Below, piece after piece: positions 55,873 to 64,000 of a stretch of 64,000 nucleotides of DNA. The notes under the pieces are model-generated. The model ran no database searches and was not told where the DNA came from. It was given only the letters and a program-made list of their open reading frames with translations. The stretch's first letter is position 1; each line of letters begins with the position of its first letter. The DNA comes from Tritrichomonas musculus (taxonomy: Eukaryota > Parabasalia > Tritrichomonadida > Tritrichomonadidae). The stretch lies in the NCBI GenBank assembly GCA_039105265.1, contig JAPFFF010000007.1, positions 2,542,001 to 2,606,000 on the forward strand, written 5' to 3'. The position numbers were made by a program, and so were the translations under genes.

Positions 55873-55923
55873 TATAGTAGTATACGTTAGGCTGTGCGCC
55901 CTTAACGGTCGCCCAGACCTAAC
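55873..55923. repeat. E/C junction: abutting termini and hairpin
   Basis: TATAGTAGT (end of E) overlaps AGTAGTATACG (start of C) through the six bases AGTAGT at 55876-55881. An imperfect hairpin begins at 55886: GTTAGGCTGTGCGCCC facing CGCCCAGACCTAAC, ending at 55923. The block is GC-rich. The overlap suggests that one element inserted exactly at the end of the other. Confidence 0.6.
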
Positions 55924-55983
55924 TGCACCGACCGATATCACTAGGGAACTTTGAACAAAAAAAAAACATAACCATTTTAAAGT

Positions 55984-58900
55984 TTATGCTAAATCCAATA
56001 GGGTAGCATATGGTGTTCTTGTAAATATTTCACATTTTGGATTTTCAGAATTTGAAATTCCATTTTTGAAAAATGAACTGTTGAAAACTATTGATTGAGC
56101 AATAGAAATAACATTGAAAGTTGTTTTGTCTAACGGAAAACGTATATTATTCAAATAAATTTCTGTTGGTTCACATTGATATTCCGATGAAGGCGAATTT
56201 GCAGAATTAAATGAAACATTGACTTTGATTTCTTTCTGAGTCACAATATTATTTTTAGTTTCAGGATAAGAAAGATAAATTGTTGCTTCATAATTGTCAA
56301 GTGCTTTTTCTAAATTATATCGAATTATTCCTTCAGATTTGTTATCAAAGGTATAATTAACTTTTGCCAGTTTTATCAAATTATTCATATCTGGTATGTC
56401 ATCTTTTAATGCATATATGGATAAATCTGGATCTGATTTGCCTTCGAGAGCAGCAAATCTGGCTTCAAAAGCGGCTATCGTAGCCTTTAATGTGGTATTT
56501 TCAGCCTCTAATGTCTCAATTCTGCCTTTGAGCACATCTAAAGCGGCATTTGTTTCATCAACTGTAGGATAAGTATTCATTATTTTTGCTATGTTTTCAT
56601 CGTTTGTATGTGAGTTTTCTTCTATTTGATCAATCTTTTTATTAAGCGCATCAATGTCACTCATATATGCTATATCATTTACTGTATATTTCATACTTCT
56701 TATCGCTGTGTTCTCTTTGATGCTGATTGCACTAATTCTATGTCTCTTTGGGTTATCAATAATTATAGTTTTGTCTTGGAGAGATGCAGTTGGAAAGTTC
56801 TCTGTGCCCTCATAGTTCGATATCTCTCCATTTGATATATGAATTATTGGATAATTCTCTTCATAGTCTATATCATTATATTCGCTTACTTTCATGATCA
56901 TAATCCTGACTTTGATAATTCCTTCACTTATTGTATCCTCAGCTTCTAAATGTATTTTGCCATCAATTAATTTGCCATTAATGTCAATTGTATCGTCTCT
57001 TTTCAAATCACTTTTTGAAATAAAATCATTATTTTCAAATTCATTGGCTATTTCATCCACCTTTAAGGCCAATAATTTGAAAATAGGTTTCAATGTTTCT
57101 CTGAATTGATTACATAATTCATAAGCGGCTTCAACTGATAACGAATATTCTTCTGGATTTTCATCTTCGTTATCAAAAGTTATATCGTCTAATTGTTTAT
57201 ATTCTGAATTACACCAATTAATAACAGGTGAAATATCGGTGGTTATGCTTCTAACAGCAATATTTCCGAACATAATTCGTAATCTGGTCCAATCAGGAGC
57301 ACCCAAAACTCTGGACCTACTAAACATACCTCTGAAAAAGCTAGAAAAAGCTGCTTTTAAAATTCTGATACCATGTGGAAAAAGTTGCATGCCGATAGAT
57401 GCTGCACTCCCTACTGTACCTGCTATACCAAAAGCTAGGGCTGTATATGAAACAATTCTTAAATTCTTAACGTCATGTTCTAAATGTTGAGTTATGTCTT
57501 TGACTTGAACCATTTCTGAATCAAGTACGTTAACTCTATGATTCATTTCATTCAAATCGTACGATACGACATCCAAATTATTTGTCACTAAATTTAAATC
57601 ACTTCTCATCGTCGTGATGTTATCGGCGGTTATGATTTTAGAACTTGTGATATTATAATCTGTATAAAGTGTGGTTGCTGCATTTGGATTTGGTGTTATT
57701 TCATAAAATTGTTGCTGAATAATATATTTGAAAGGATTCATAATTCCATCCCAATTGACCTCATCTACTGGATCCACCAAATCCTTTTTCAGATATAATT
57801 CAATATTTCTATGACTTGCATCAATTTTTGAATCTTCATAACGATAAGAGATTTTTTCAATTGTATCGAGAACACCGATAGTATCGCAATAAGCTGTATC
57901 GTTCCTTTCAACATGGTGAACTCCCTCAAGGCGAAATGACATTCGATTTGCTATATCTGAATTTGGTGAATAGATATCCAAGAAAATTTCCTCAATGTTT
58001 TTCACCTCAAAAGTTCGTTTCGAATAATTATATATTAATATTTCAATTGCATAAAGATCATAGCCTTCAACTGAATGACTGAAATTTGTGTTTCCCCAAT
58101 CAACACCTATTTCATTTCCATTTTTCAAAGTGCCATCATTAAATTTCACTTTCAATTCAATTTTGCCATCTTTTTCCCATCCTTCTCCTCTAACAGGTCT
58201 TCTGATAAATGCTTGCATTAAATTCTTTTCATTAACATTTGTATACCATATATTATCAGTAAAGAATTGTTTATTCCAGTCATCATTCTTCATCATAACA
58301 CATGCACCAATAGCATCATAAGCATCTTTTTTTGCTCTTGTATTGCATTTATTTATTATTTTTCCATTTGATTTGCCTTGGATATTTTTGCCATCCCATT
58401 TAGTTCCATCCCATATTAAGTCCCATTTATTTCCAAAACAATATTCTTTGAATTTAAATTGTAAATGCGGTGGTATTGTATAATCTGAGGGTACTTCAAA
58501 AATCATTTTATAATAATCATTATCTTCTGAAATAATTGAAGGCTTATAGAAATAATGAACGTCACTTTTGTGTAATTTGAGAGCATTATCTGCTTCAATT
58601 ATTTTGCACTTAAAAACTGGTTTATTCGATTCAATTAAATCCTGACTTGTTTGATTCATTATACTCAAATCACCGTTCATCCATAACGTATATGGCACAA
58701 TATTGAGACGCTCATCAAAAGCTATGAAAAATTGAGAGCTATCTTCAGAACATTTATTTGTATATCCTTTCGATTCTTCATCATAAGCTATTATCGGACA
58801 TTGAATATGATTATCATGAACGCTTATGAAAAATTCTTTGATATATCGTCCTTCTGTGTCATAAACAACATCTTTTCTGAGAATTATTTTGAATATATTC

Positions 58901-61062
58901 CCATTGAAAGCTTTCAATTTTTGTTCAATATCATCATCATTTATTTTAATTTTCAATATATTATAATTTACATTATTGATTGTTTTTGTATCCCCTTCAA
59001 CGTTTTCATTTTTCACATTGAATTCTGGAACTCCAAATTTTATATTAAAAAGTGAATCTGTCTTATCTGATGACGTAGCTAATTTTTCAATATCAACACC
59101 GTTTATTAATCCATTTACATTCAAATTTGCTAATATATTGAAATTGCCTAAAACCGGTTTTTTCTCATCAATTGTTCGGCCATCTTCTTTCAAAATATTG
59201 ATATCATAGCTTTCTAATAATTCATTTACTGAATTCACTCCTGAAATATTTGCTGGCAAATTATTATTAATATTAATATCTGCTATTTCATCTGATAATA
59301 ATTTAATATCATCAACGGGGTCTACATGATGGCGCCAAACCCATTCACCTCCATATTGAACAATTTGGCCTTTTCCTAAAAATCGGCCTGAATTCAATAA
59401 TTCAACCATAACTGAAACACTCTCTGAATAGCTATTTCTCCAATTTCTGTCAAAACCTCTATTTCTATATGATAACATCACCCACTCTTCTAAATAATCA
59501 TCCCATACATAGTTATCAGGAGGAACAAATTCATGATTGGTTCTCCATCCAGCTTCAAAATTCTGTCCATGTTCTTGCCATTCTTGATCAAAAACATTCC
59601 AAACATAATTATCACCAAAATGTTGTCTTTGATCTCTTTGCCATTCTAATCTTTCACTTTGATCTTGATTTGTATATGAGTTATAATTTGCATGAAATGT
59701 CCATTGATCATATCTATCACTCCAACGAAAAACACCACCATTTATTTGAGATGGCAACAGAAAGGTTGCTAATGCTGAACTAGGATTCGTTCTCCAGTCT
59801 GTATTTGATTCTTGAATACCATTTTCTGCACCGACAGCAACCCATTCACCATGAAAAGTGTCAATGATAAAATTGCGTGGCATATTTTGTGCATTAAGAT
59901 TTGTTCGCCAACCAGATTGAAAATTAGAATTATTATGAAGAACCCAATGATCAGTTAATATGTCAAAAACATAATTTTCATCTCTTCGAAAAGAACGATC
60001 ATGTGATGTGTCAATTACATTCACTTTTTCTTTCTTTTTTCGTCGTCTTTTTATCGTTGTGTTCACTTGAGTTGCTGCTTCTTGATATATTTCTGGTTGA
60101 AACATCGCATCAACAAAAGAGCCGACACTATTATCAATTATTAAATGATTTTGCTTTTGAATTAATTGTTGAATGTCAAGATGTTGTTGTTGAGAAATTT
60201 GGCCAAAAAATCTTTGATTATTATTATTATTATTATTATCATTACAATTGCATTCTCTTATATTTGAGACTCTTTCTTCTAAAACATTATGTTGCTGAAT
60301 AATATTTCGAATATTTCTATTTGTTGTATCGATCCATCCCTGAAAACTAGGGTCTCTCATATCGTCATCATTATTATCATCATCATTATTATCATTTCCA
60401 TTTCCATCAATGATAATACCATCATTAATATCCAACAATTGACCACCTTCAAAATTGCTCGTGCTTAATGCTAAACGTCCATTTTCAATTTTTTTGGCAC
60501 GAATCTTTTTGAATGCACTTGTGATTACCATTCCCGTAATTCCTGAACCAAGAAGAACCAAAATAACAGTAAGGATACTTTTCATAAGCTCTGTTTGGTT
60601 TTCATAATATTTTTTCAAAAATTCATAAGCACTATTCACTTCAATAACGATATCACCCGTCGTTTCTATTGGATGATTGACAAATTGATAAACTGCATGA
60701 ATAATTTTTTTTGTGGATTTATCCCATATTAATTGAACTGTACCGTTAAATATTTCAATAAATTTTTCTTTGGAAAAGTTGTTATATAAAAATGTTTGTA
60801 TTGGAGCTGTATATTTTTTATTTTGAATTATCTCTTTGAGCCATTCCCATAATTTTTCCACTTCAACGGCTTCTTCAGGGTCAATTATTTGATCTGCGTC
60901 AGTGACAAAATGGTATTCTTTGATTTCTGCATTTCCGACTTCATCTATCATTGGAACAACTATCCCATCAAAAATCTCTTTTATCTTCTGTTTATTTATA
61001 TTTTTGCCTATCCATTCTTTCCAGTCTTCAAAACTGCTTGTATTTGAAAAGTATTGTTTCAA
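55984..61062 (-). CDS. Giant membrane-anchored structural protein with WRTN repeats (element C)
   Basis: 1,692 residues. Residues 1-160 are helical. A clear transmembrane segment lies at 163-183 (LTVILVLLGSGITGMVITSA), with basic residues after it. Then come an Asn/Asp-rich linker and a basic patch KRRRKKKEK near 339. Five tryptophan-rich units fill 363-545, each with a NYVW/NYVF turn, a central W and a WRTN or WRNS end. From about residue 680 the protein matches the giant protein of E (ADNITTMRSDLNLVTNN is identical). A second hydrophobic segment near 1,214, a coiled coil and fibre-like beta segments follow. It may be a virion attachment or membrane protein; this is inference. Confidence 0.65.
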   Translation of the reverse strand: MKQYFSNTSSFEDWKEWIGKNINKQKIKEIFDGIVVPMIDEVGNAEIKEYHFVTDADQIIDPEEAVEVEKLWEWLKEIIQNKKYTAPIQTFLYNNFSKEKFIEIFNGTVQLIWDKSTKKIIHAVYQFVNHPIETTGDIVIEVNSAYEFLKKYYENQTELMKSILTVILVLLGSGITGMVITSAFKKIRAKKIENGRLALSTSNFEGGQLLDINDGIIIDGNGNDNNDDDNNDDDMRDPSFQGWIDTTNRNIRNIIQQHNVLEERVSNIRECNCNDNNNNNNNQRFFGQISQQQHLDIQQLIQKQNHLIIDNSVGSFVDAMFQPEIYQEAATQVNTTIKRRRKKKEKVNVIDTSHDRSFRRDENYVFDILTDHWVLHNNSNFQSGWRTNLNAQNMPRNFIIDTFHGEWVAVGAENGIQESNTDWRTNPSSALATFLLPSQINGGVFRWSDRYDQWTFHANYNSYTNQDQSERLEWQRDQRQHFGDNYVWNVFDQEWQEHGQNFEAGWRTNHEFVPPDNYVWDDYLEEWVMLSYRNRGFDRNWRNSYSESVSVMVELLNSGRFLGKGQIVQYGGEWVWRHHVDPVDDIKLLSDEIADININNNLPANISGVNSVNELLESYDINILKEDGRTIDEKKPVLGNFNILANLNVNGLINGVDIEKLATSSDKTDSLFNIKFGVPEFNVKNENVEGDTKTINNVNYNILKIKINDDDIEQKLKAFNGNIFKIILRKDVVYDTEGRYIKEFFISVHDNHIQCPIIAYDEESKGYTNKCSEDSSQFFIAFDERLNIVPYTLWMNGDLSIMNQTSQDLIESNKPVFKCKIIEADNALKLHKSDVHYFYKPSIISEDNDYYKMIFEVPSDYTIPPHLQFKFKEYCFGNKWDLIWDGTKWDGKNIQGKSNGKIINKCNTRAKKDAYDAIGACVMMKNDDWNKQFFTDNIWYTNVNEKNLMQAFIRRPVRGEGWEKDGKIELKVKFNDGTLKNGNEIGVDWGNTNFSHSVEGYDLYAIEILIYNYSKRTFEVKNIEEIFLDIYSPNSDIANRMSFRLEGVHHVERNDTAYCDTIGVLDTIEKISYRYEDSKIDASHRNIELYLKKDLVDPVDEVNWDGIMNPFKYIIQQQFYEITPNPNAATTLYTDYNITSSKIITADNITTMRSDLNLVTNNLDVVSYDLNEMNHRVNVLDSEMVQVKDITQHLEHDVKNLRIVSYTALAFGIAGTVGSAASIGMQLFPHGIRILKAAFSSFFRGMFSRSRVLGAPDWTRLRIMFGNIAVRSITTDISPVINWCNSEYKQLDDITFDNEDENPEEYSLSVEAAYELCNQFRETLKPIFKLLALKVDEIANEFENNDFISKSDLKRDDTIDINGKLIDGKIHLEAEDTISEGIIKVRIMIMKVSEYNDIDYEENYPIIHISNGEISNYEGTENFPTASLQDKTIIIDNPKRHRISAISIKENTAIRSMKYTVNDIAYMSDIDALNKKIDQIEENSHTNDENIAKIMNTYPTVDETNAALDVLKGRIETLEAENTTLKATIAAFEARFAALEGKSDPDLSIYALKDDIPDMNNLIKLAKVNYTFDNKSEGIIRYNLEKALDNYEATIYLSYPETKNNIVTQKEIKVNVSFNSANSPSSEYQCEPTEIYLNNIRFPLDKTTFNVISIAQSIVFNSSFFKNGISNSENPKCEIFTRTPYATLLDLA

Positions 61063-62351
61063 AAAGTCGACAAAATTTTCGACAAAAAATATGCTTCATC
61101 ATTTTCGAAATCATCATCAAAATGTGCTATATATGTCTTCTGATATGTTTCTCCATCTTTACCAAACACAGTCTGTTTAAAATTATTATATATATTTTTC
61201 AAAGCAGTTTTATTAAAATTCTCCATGATATGACGGAAAAAATTCTGATTCTGTTTATCGGCCTTCTTCAATTTTTCAAAAACATTGGCTATATTATCAT
61301 ATTCGATTTCACCTTTATCGTTCACTGTTTTTGTTTTTAAAGTTTTTGTCTCTATTTCATCATTAGCTTCATTATATACTGTCACTTCTTGATTATTTAA
61401 GCCTTCCATAATATCTTCATGCATTTGAGATATTGTTTCTGTGTTTGTATTGATTGCATTGACCATTTGGTCAAAATTTGTGATAGGTTCTTCTTTAGTT
61501 TTCATTCTATTTTTGGTCAAAAATGATCCATACCATGGTTCTGATTCTTTTTCGGTTTCTTCATACGTTATCACTTTTGCTTTTCCATCTGGTTTAATAT
61601 TTGATGAACTGTCAAAACCGAAATCTTTCAAATTATTGAATGTTTTCATCCAATTATATAAATTTTCAAGAGTGATATTCAATGATTCAATAATCTCATT
61701 AATTGTGGTTACTTTTTCTTTTTCATAATAGCATCGTTTATCCTCCCAATAATCCAAAAGTTGAGCACCATCCTCTTTTTTAAGGGGGAGCATTTTCAAT
61801 AGTTTATTATCTGGGCTGATAACCGTCATAGCCCTTGAATGTTTAATAAACTGATTGAGTACTCTTATTAATTGATTATATGTCTTTATTGAATTGTTTT
61901 CTGTTGAGATATAATGTTTATTCTTTAGATCAAAATCTAATCCTTTCAATGTTAAGTCTGAAATTTCACGGTTTACATCAAAAGTTGCGTCTATTTTCAA
62001 TTGATTTAGAGAGTTTTGAATAGCATCTGAATTATCATTCAAACATTTATAAAGCTGTTCTAAGGTGAAAGCATTGGTCAATTTGCCATTCACCTTGATT
62101 TGTCCTGTTGGATAAATATTGACCTTATATAAGTTTTTTATATCTCCTGGTTTTATACCTGCACCTGCAGTTATATAAGCATCTATCTCTGTTTTATTAT
62201 AAATGTTATTGAAGAAAACTGAAGAACCATCTTCATCTTCTATTTGAACAATTTTATTTCCATTCTCATCTTCTCCGACTTTGATTTCTATTCCATTTGA
62301 TTTTAATGTCTCAGCCTCACTTGATTGAATTGAGTATAAACCAATCGACAT
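61059..62351 (-). CDS. Fibre-like protein (element C)
   Basis: 430 residues, beginning MSIGLYSIQSSEAETL and adjoining the giant gene. Near residue 50 is VFFNNIYNKTEIDAYITAG, matching the Y-x-K-T-E-I-D spacer found in many phage and viral fibre proteins. Further features are NIYPTGQIKVNGKLTNAFTL and long helical stretches with heptad spacing (INTNTETISQMHEDIMEGLN). It is likely a trimeric, coiled-coil fibre or base protein acting with the giant protein next to it. It is divergent from the 245-residue gene, with 16 bases between their starts, so the two may share a promoter. Function is inferred. Confidence 0.6.
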   Translation of the reverse strand: MSIGLYSIQSSEAETLKSNGIEIKVGEDENGNKIVQIEDEDGSSVFFNNIYNKTEIDAYITAGAGIKPGDIKNLYKVNIYPTGQIKVNGKLTNAFTLEQLYKCLNDNSDAIQNSLNQLKIDATFDVNREISDLTLKGLDFDLKNKHYISTENNSIKTYNQLIRVLNQFIKHSRAMTVISPDNKLLKMLPLKKEDGAQLLDYWEDKRCYYEKEKVTTINEIIESLNITLENLYNWMKTFNNLKDFGFDSSSNIKPDGKAKVITYEETEKESEPWYGSFLTKNRMKTKEEPITNFDQMVNAINTNTETISQMHEDIMEGLNNQEVTVYNEANDEIETKTLKTKTVNDKGEIEYDNIANVFEKLKKADKQNQNFFRHIMENFNKTALKNIYNNFKQTVFGKDGETYQKTYIAHFDDDFENDEAYFLSKILSTF

Positions 62352-62367
62352 ATTTAATAATAAATAA

Positions 62368-63105
62368 ATGTTAATTTCTATGCAAAGCCGTGACTCACAA
62401 AAATATCATACTGTGTCTTTGACGATGAATATACCTTGGAAATGCAGCTATGTAAAATATTATGTGTCTTCTATAAACACTAATTCAAACATATTATTAA
62501 GTACAAAAGATGATTATATGAAATATCAAGTTGGCAAAACCGTTCATACTATTGAATTTTCTGAGTCCTATCATTATTCTATCAAACAACTTGAACAAAT
62601 TTTTAGTCAGAAAAGTGAATTGGCATGGGAATATGATAAAAATAAACGCACATTTAAGATAACAGCAAGTTTGAAAACAACAATTACATCAATATCTCAC
62701 AGAGCTGCATTATTGACTGGATTATATAACACTCCGTTGCCTTTGACAATTGATCCTAAAGAACCCTTTATTGTGCCAGATTTGCCGATCATAACTCATA
62801 CAAAACTTTATTTGGTCTCTTTACAAGGTAATCCGATGTATTCAGCTATTGGAGATCAAGAGTATACTCCTTCAGTTATAGGAAATATAAACACAATGGC
62901 TATAGACGGCAAGCCACTGATTTATGACTTTGAGAAAGAAGGAAAACCAATAAAAATAAAAACAAACACAGATAGTTTAAAATATTTAGAATTAAGTTTA
63001 GTCGATTTCCAATTTCAGCCTATCGCTTTAAAAAGTCCTTTGTTTGTTTCAATTAAAGTAAAGCCAGCTAAAGATGCAGACGTTAAGGATGTGTTAACTA
63101 AATGA
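62368..63105 (+). CDS. Beta-rich minor structural candidate (element C)
   Basis: 245 residues from ATG 62368 (MLISMQSRDSQKYH); an internal ATG at 62380 is possible. It is rich in short strands and ends with LKYLELSLVDFQFQPIALKS, then PLFVSIKVKP. This kind of tail is familiar from small beta-barrel or penton-like proteins of Polintons, whose last strands carry a 'D-x-x-x-P-I-x-L-x-x-P' turn. The gene ends eight bases inside the end of the PolB gene on the other strand. No homolog is seen elsewhere in the window. The role is inferred. Confidence 0.5.
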   Translation: MLISMQSRDSQKYHTVSLTMNIPWKCSYVKYYVSSINTNSNILLSTKDDYMKYQVGKTVHTIEFSESYHYSIKQLEQIFSQKSELAWEYDKNKRTFKITASLKTTITSISHRAALLTGLYNTPLPLTIDPKEPFIVPDLPIITHTKLYLVSLQGNPMYSAIGDQEYTPSVIGNINTMAIDGKPLIYDFEKEGKPIKIKTNTDSLKYLELSLVDFQFQPIALKSPLFVSIKVKPAKDADVKDVLTK

Positions 63106-64000
63106 ATTTAAGGGTCCTGCTAAACTTTTTGATATTAGTCTGCTGAAAAGTTTGAGTTTTTCTGAATGCATTTGTGCCATCTAATAAATTGAACTCCATT
63201 TTGGCCCCAGCATACAATTTTTCATAGAGTTCTTCAATTGTGATGCCCATTCGTTTACATTTATTAATGATCACTTGATGAGGAATGCCCTTGAGTCTTA
63301 TATGATATCCTTCTTTTCCTTCTTCATCGACTAAGATATCTAAATAACTTTTCTTGCCTAATGCGATCAGTTTTCGTGAATGTATTTGGCCTACTGCACC
63401 CTCAAAACCGTCAAAATCATTATGAAATTGACACATGTTTTCACCTATTAATTCAGCATTATATTTCTCCTTAAAGATCTCTGCCACTTTTTTCACATCA
63501 TCTTCATATAGGTGCATGCTATCGGTATCTTGATAGAATATTTCAATCCCTTTTTGTTCTGCACTAGCCATAACACGATTCATCAAATGTTTTGACCATG
63601 AAAGAACGCTAGCACCAAATTGTGGGAGATTGAAATGATCATTGATCGGCTTCAGCTTTTTCACATAGCATCTATCAATTGTCGGTTCATCATAGATTTC
63701 TGTGATAAAGTTATAATTGCGCCAAATGTATTTCATTAGCTCATCTCTGGGTACACTTTTTGTTTCGGTTTTCATCGCTTTCAATATTGATTTGCCATAG
63801 ATTGAATTCAATAGCAATTTGATCGTTGACTGCAGTGGATTCTTCTCTTTCTTATATTTGAGTCTTAAATTAAATAATCCAAGAATGAACTCATTTATCT
63901 TCTTATTAAATCCTTCATCAAAATAGTAACCACGAATGATTTCGTATTTGATATCATAGAACTCTATTAAATCCATTAGTGCAATCTTGTCAATATAAAA
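63098..64000 (-). CDS. polB: DNA polymerase family B, C-terminal part (element C)
   Basis: The reading frame enters from beyond the right edge and ends at 63098, with about 300 residues visible. Motif B is LLLNSIYGK and motif C is IFYQDTDSMHLYED, where the two Asp residues bind catalytic metal. Following sequence fits the thumb (GYHIRLKGIPHQVIINKCKRMGITIEELYEKL in part). Polinton PolB is protein-primed and replicates the element. Palm and exonuclease domains lie outside the window. It converges with the 245-residue gene. Confidence 0.92.
   Translation of the reverse strand, partial: FYIDKIALMDLIEFYDIKYEIIRGYYFDEGFNKKINEFILGLFNLRLKYKKEKNPLQSTIKLLLNSIYGKSILKAMKTETKSVPRDELMKYIWRNYNFITEIYDEPTIDRCYVKKLKPINDHFNLPQFGASVLSWSKHLMNRVMASAEQKGIEIFYQDTDSMHLYEDDVKKVAEIFKEKYNAELIGENMCQFHNDFDGFEGAVGQIHSRKLIALGKKSYLDILVDEEGKEGYHIRLKGIPHQVIINKCKRMGITIEELYEKLYAGAKMEFNLLDGTNAFRKTQTFQQTNIKKFSRTLKFI

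Larger units (their letters stand above)
41653..55881 (+). mobile_element. Polinton/Maverick element E (both ends present)
   Basis: The left end ACTACTATACC (41653) and the right end TATAGTAGT (to 55881) are inverted to each other over nine bases. In between are ten rightward genes, namely penton-like, integrase, ATPase, glycine-rich, basic, charged, capsid, HNH and two small genes, and one leftward giant structural gene, with three minisatellites. No polymerase or protease gene was found inside, so the copy probably depends on others or is an internally reduced form. Open frames are long and clean, and base composition is less AT-rich than elsewhere. Both suggest a young insertion, placed inside or beside older element B. 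Confidence 0.8.
55876..64000. mobile_element. Polinton/Maverick element C (left part)
   Basis: The element starts with AGTAGTATACG at 55876 and runs off the window. Visible genes are a giant structural protein and a fibre-like protein (leftward), a 245-residue protein (rightward) and family B DNA polymerase (leftward, incomplete here). PolB confirms the Polinton identity. The giant protein is related to that of E, but C has no repeats of the E type and is more AT-rich, so the two are distinct copies. The long open frames suggest a young element. Confidence 0.85.

Overview
The window looks like nuclear DNA of a parabasalid protist (a trichomonad such as Trichomonas or Tritrichomonas). It is AT-rich, its genes lack visible introns, it holds RCC1-repeat, AAA+ and von Willebrand A (VWA) host families, and it is packed with Polinton/Maverick elements, which are very abundant in trichomonads. 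The species call is inference; no rRNA or tRNA gene was recognised to confirm it.

Layout. 1-7766: the right part of Polinton A, reading leftward, with capsid, basic protein, glycine-rich protein, packaging ATPase, integrase, penton-like protein, cysteine protease, HNH endonuclease and small genes, ending in a GC-rich inverted-repeat block. 7767-9800: a small Polinton remnant (D) with two convergent genes. 9838-29413: decayed host DNA, including a broken RCC1-repeat gene, a 13.9-kb giant gene joining midasin-like AAA+ modules, three VWA domains and a glutamine-amidotransferase-like domain, a broken gene on the other strand, and a broken cysteine-protease-like gene. 29414-36575: a gene-poor AT-rich stretch with several inverted-repeat (MITE-like) elements and foldback repeats. 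36576-41652: Polinton B, of a different lineage. 41653-55881: Polinton E, bounded by both ends, carrying a structural cassette colinear with A, three minisatellites and a giant fibre-like gene. 55876-64000: the left part of Polinton C, with a related giant structural protein, a second fibre-like gene, a small structural candidate and protein-primed-type DNA polymerase B.

How the genes work together. In A and E the order penton-like, integrase, ATPase, glycine-rich hydrophobic protein, basic protein, major capsid protein is conserved. This is a virion-morphogenesis module (packaging motor, shell, core) coupled to an integrase. The protease in A would mature the particle and PolB in C would replicate the genome. 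Three HNH genes sit among the modules as likely homing passengers. The host genes between the elements are mostly pseudogenes, so the locus reads as an element-rich graveyard. E and C keep very long open frames and look young; D looks old.

Most notable: repeated dynein-light-chain (LC8)-type motifs in three proteins of element A; a tryptophan-rich repeat block and a membrane segment in the giant structural protein of C; a shared TCAAG core in all the minisatellites of E; a recurring ACTACT/AGTAGT terminus followed by a hairpin at the element ends; and the giant AAA+/VWA/amidotransferase host gene.
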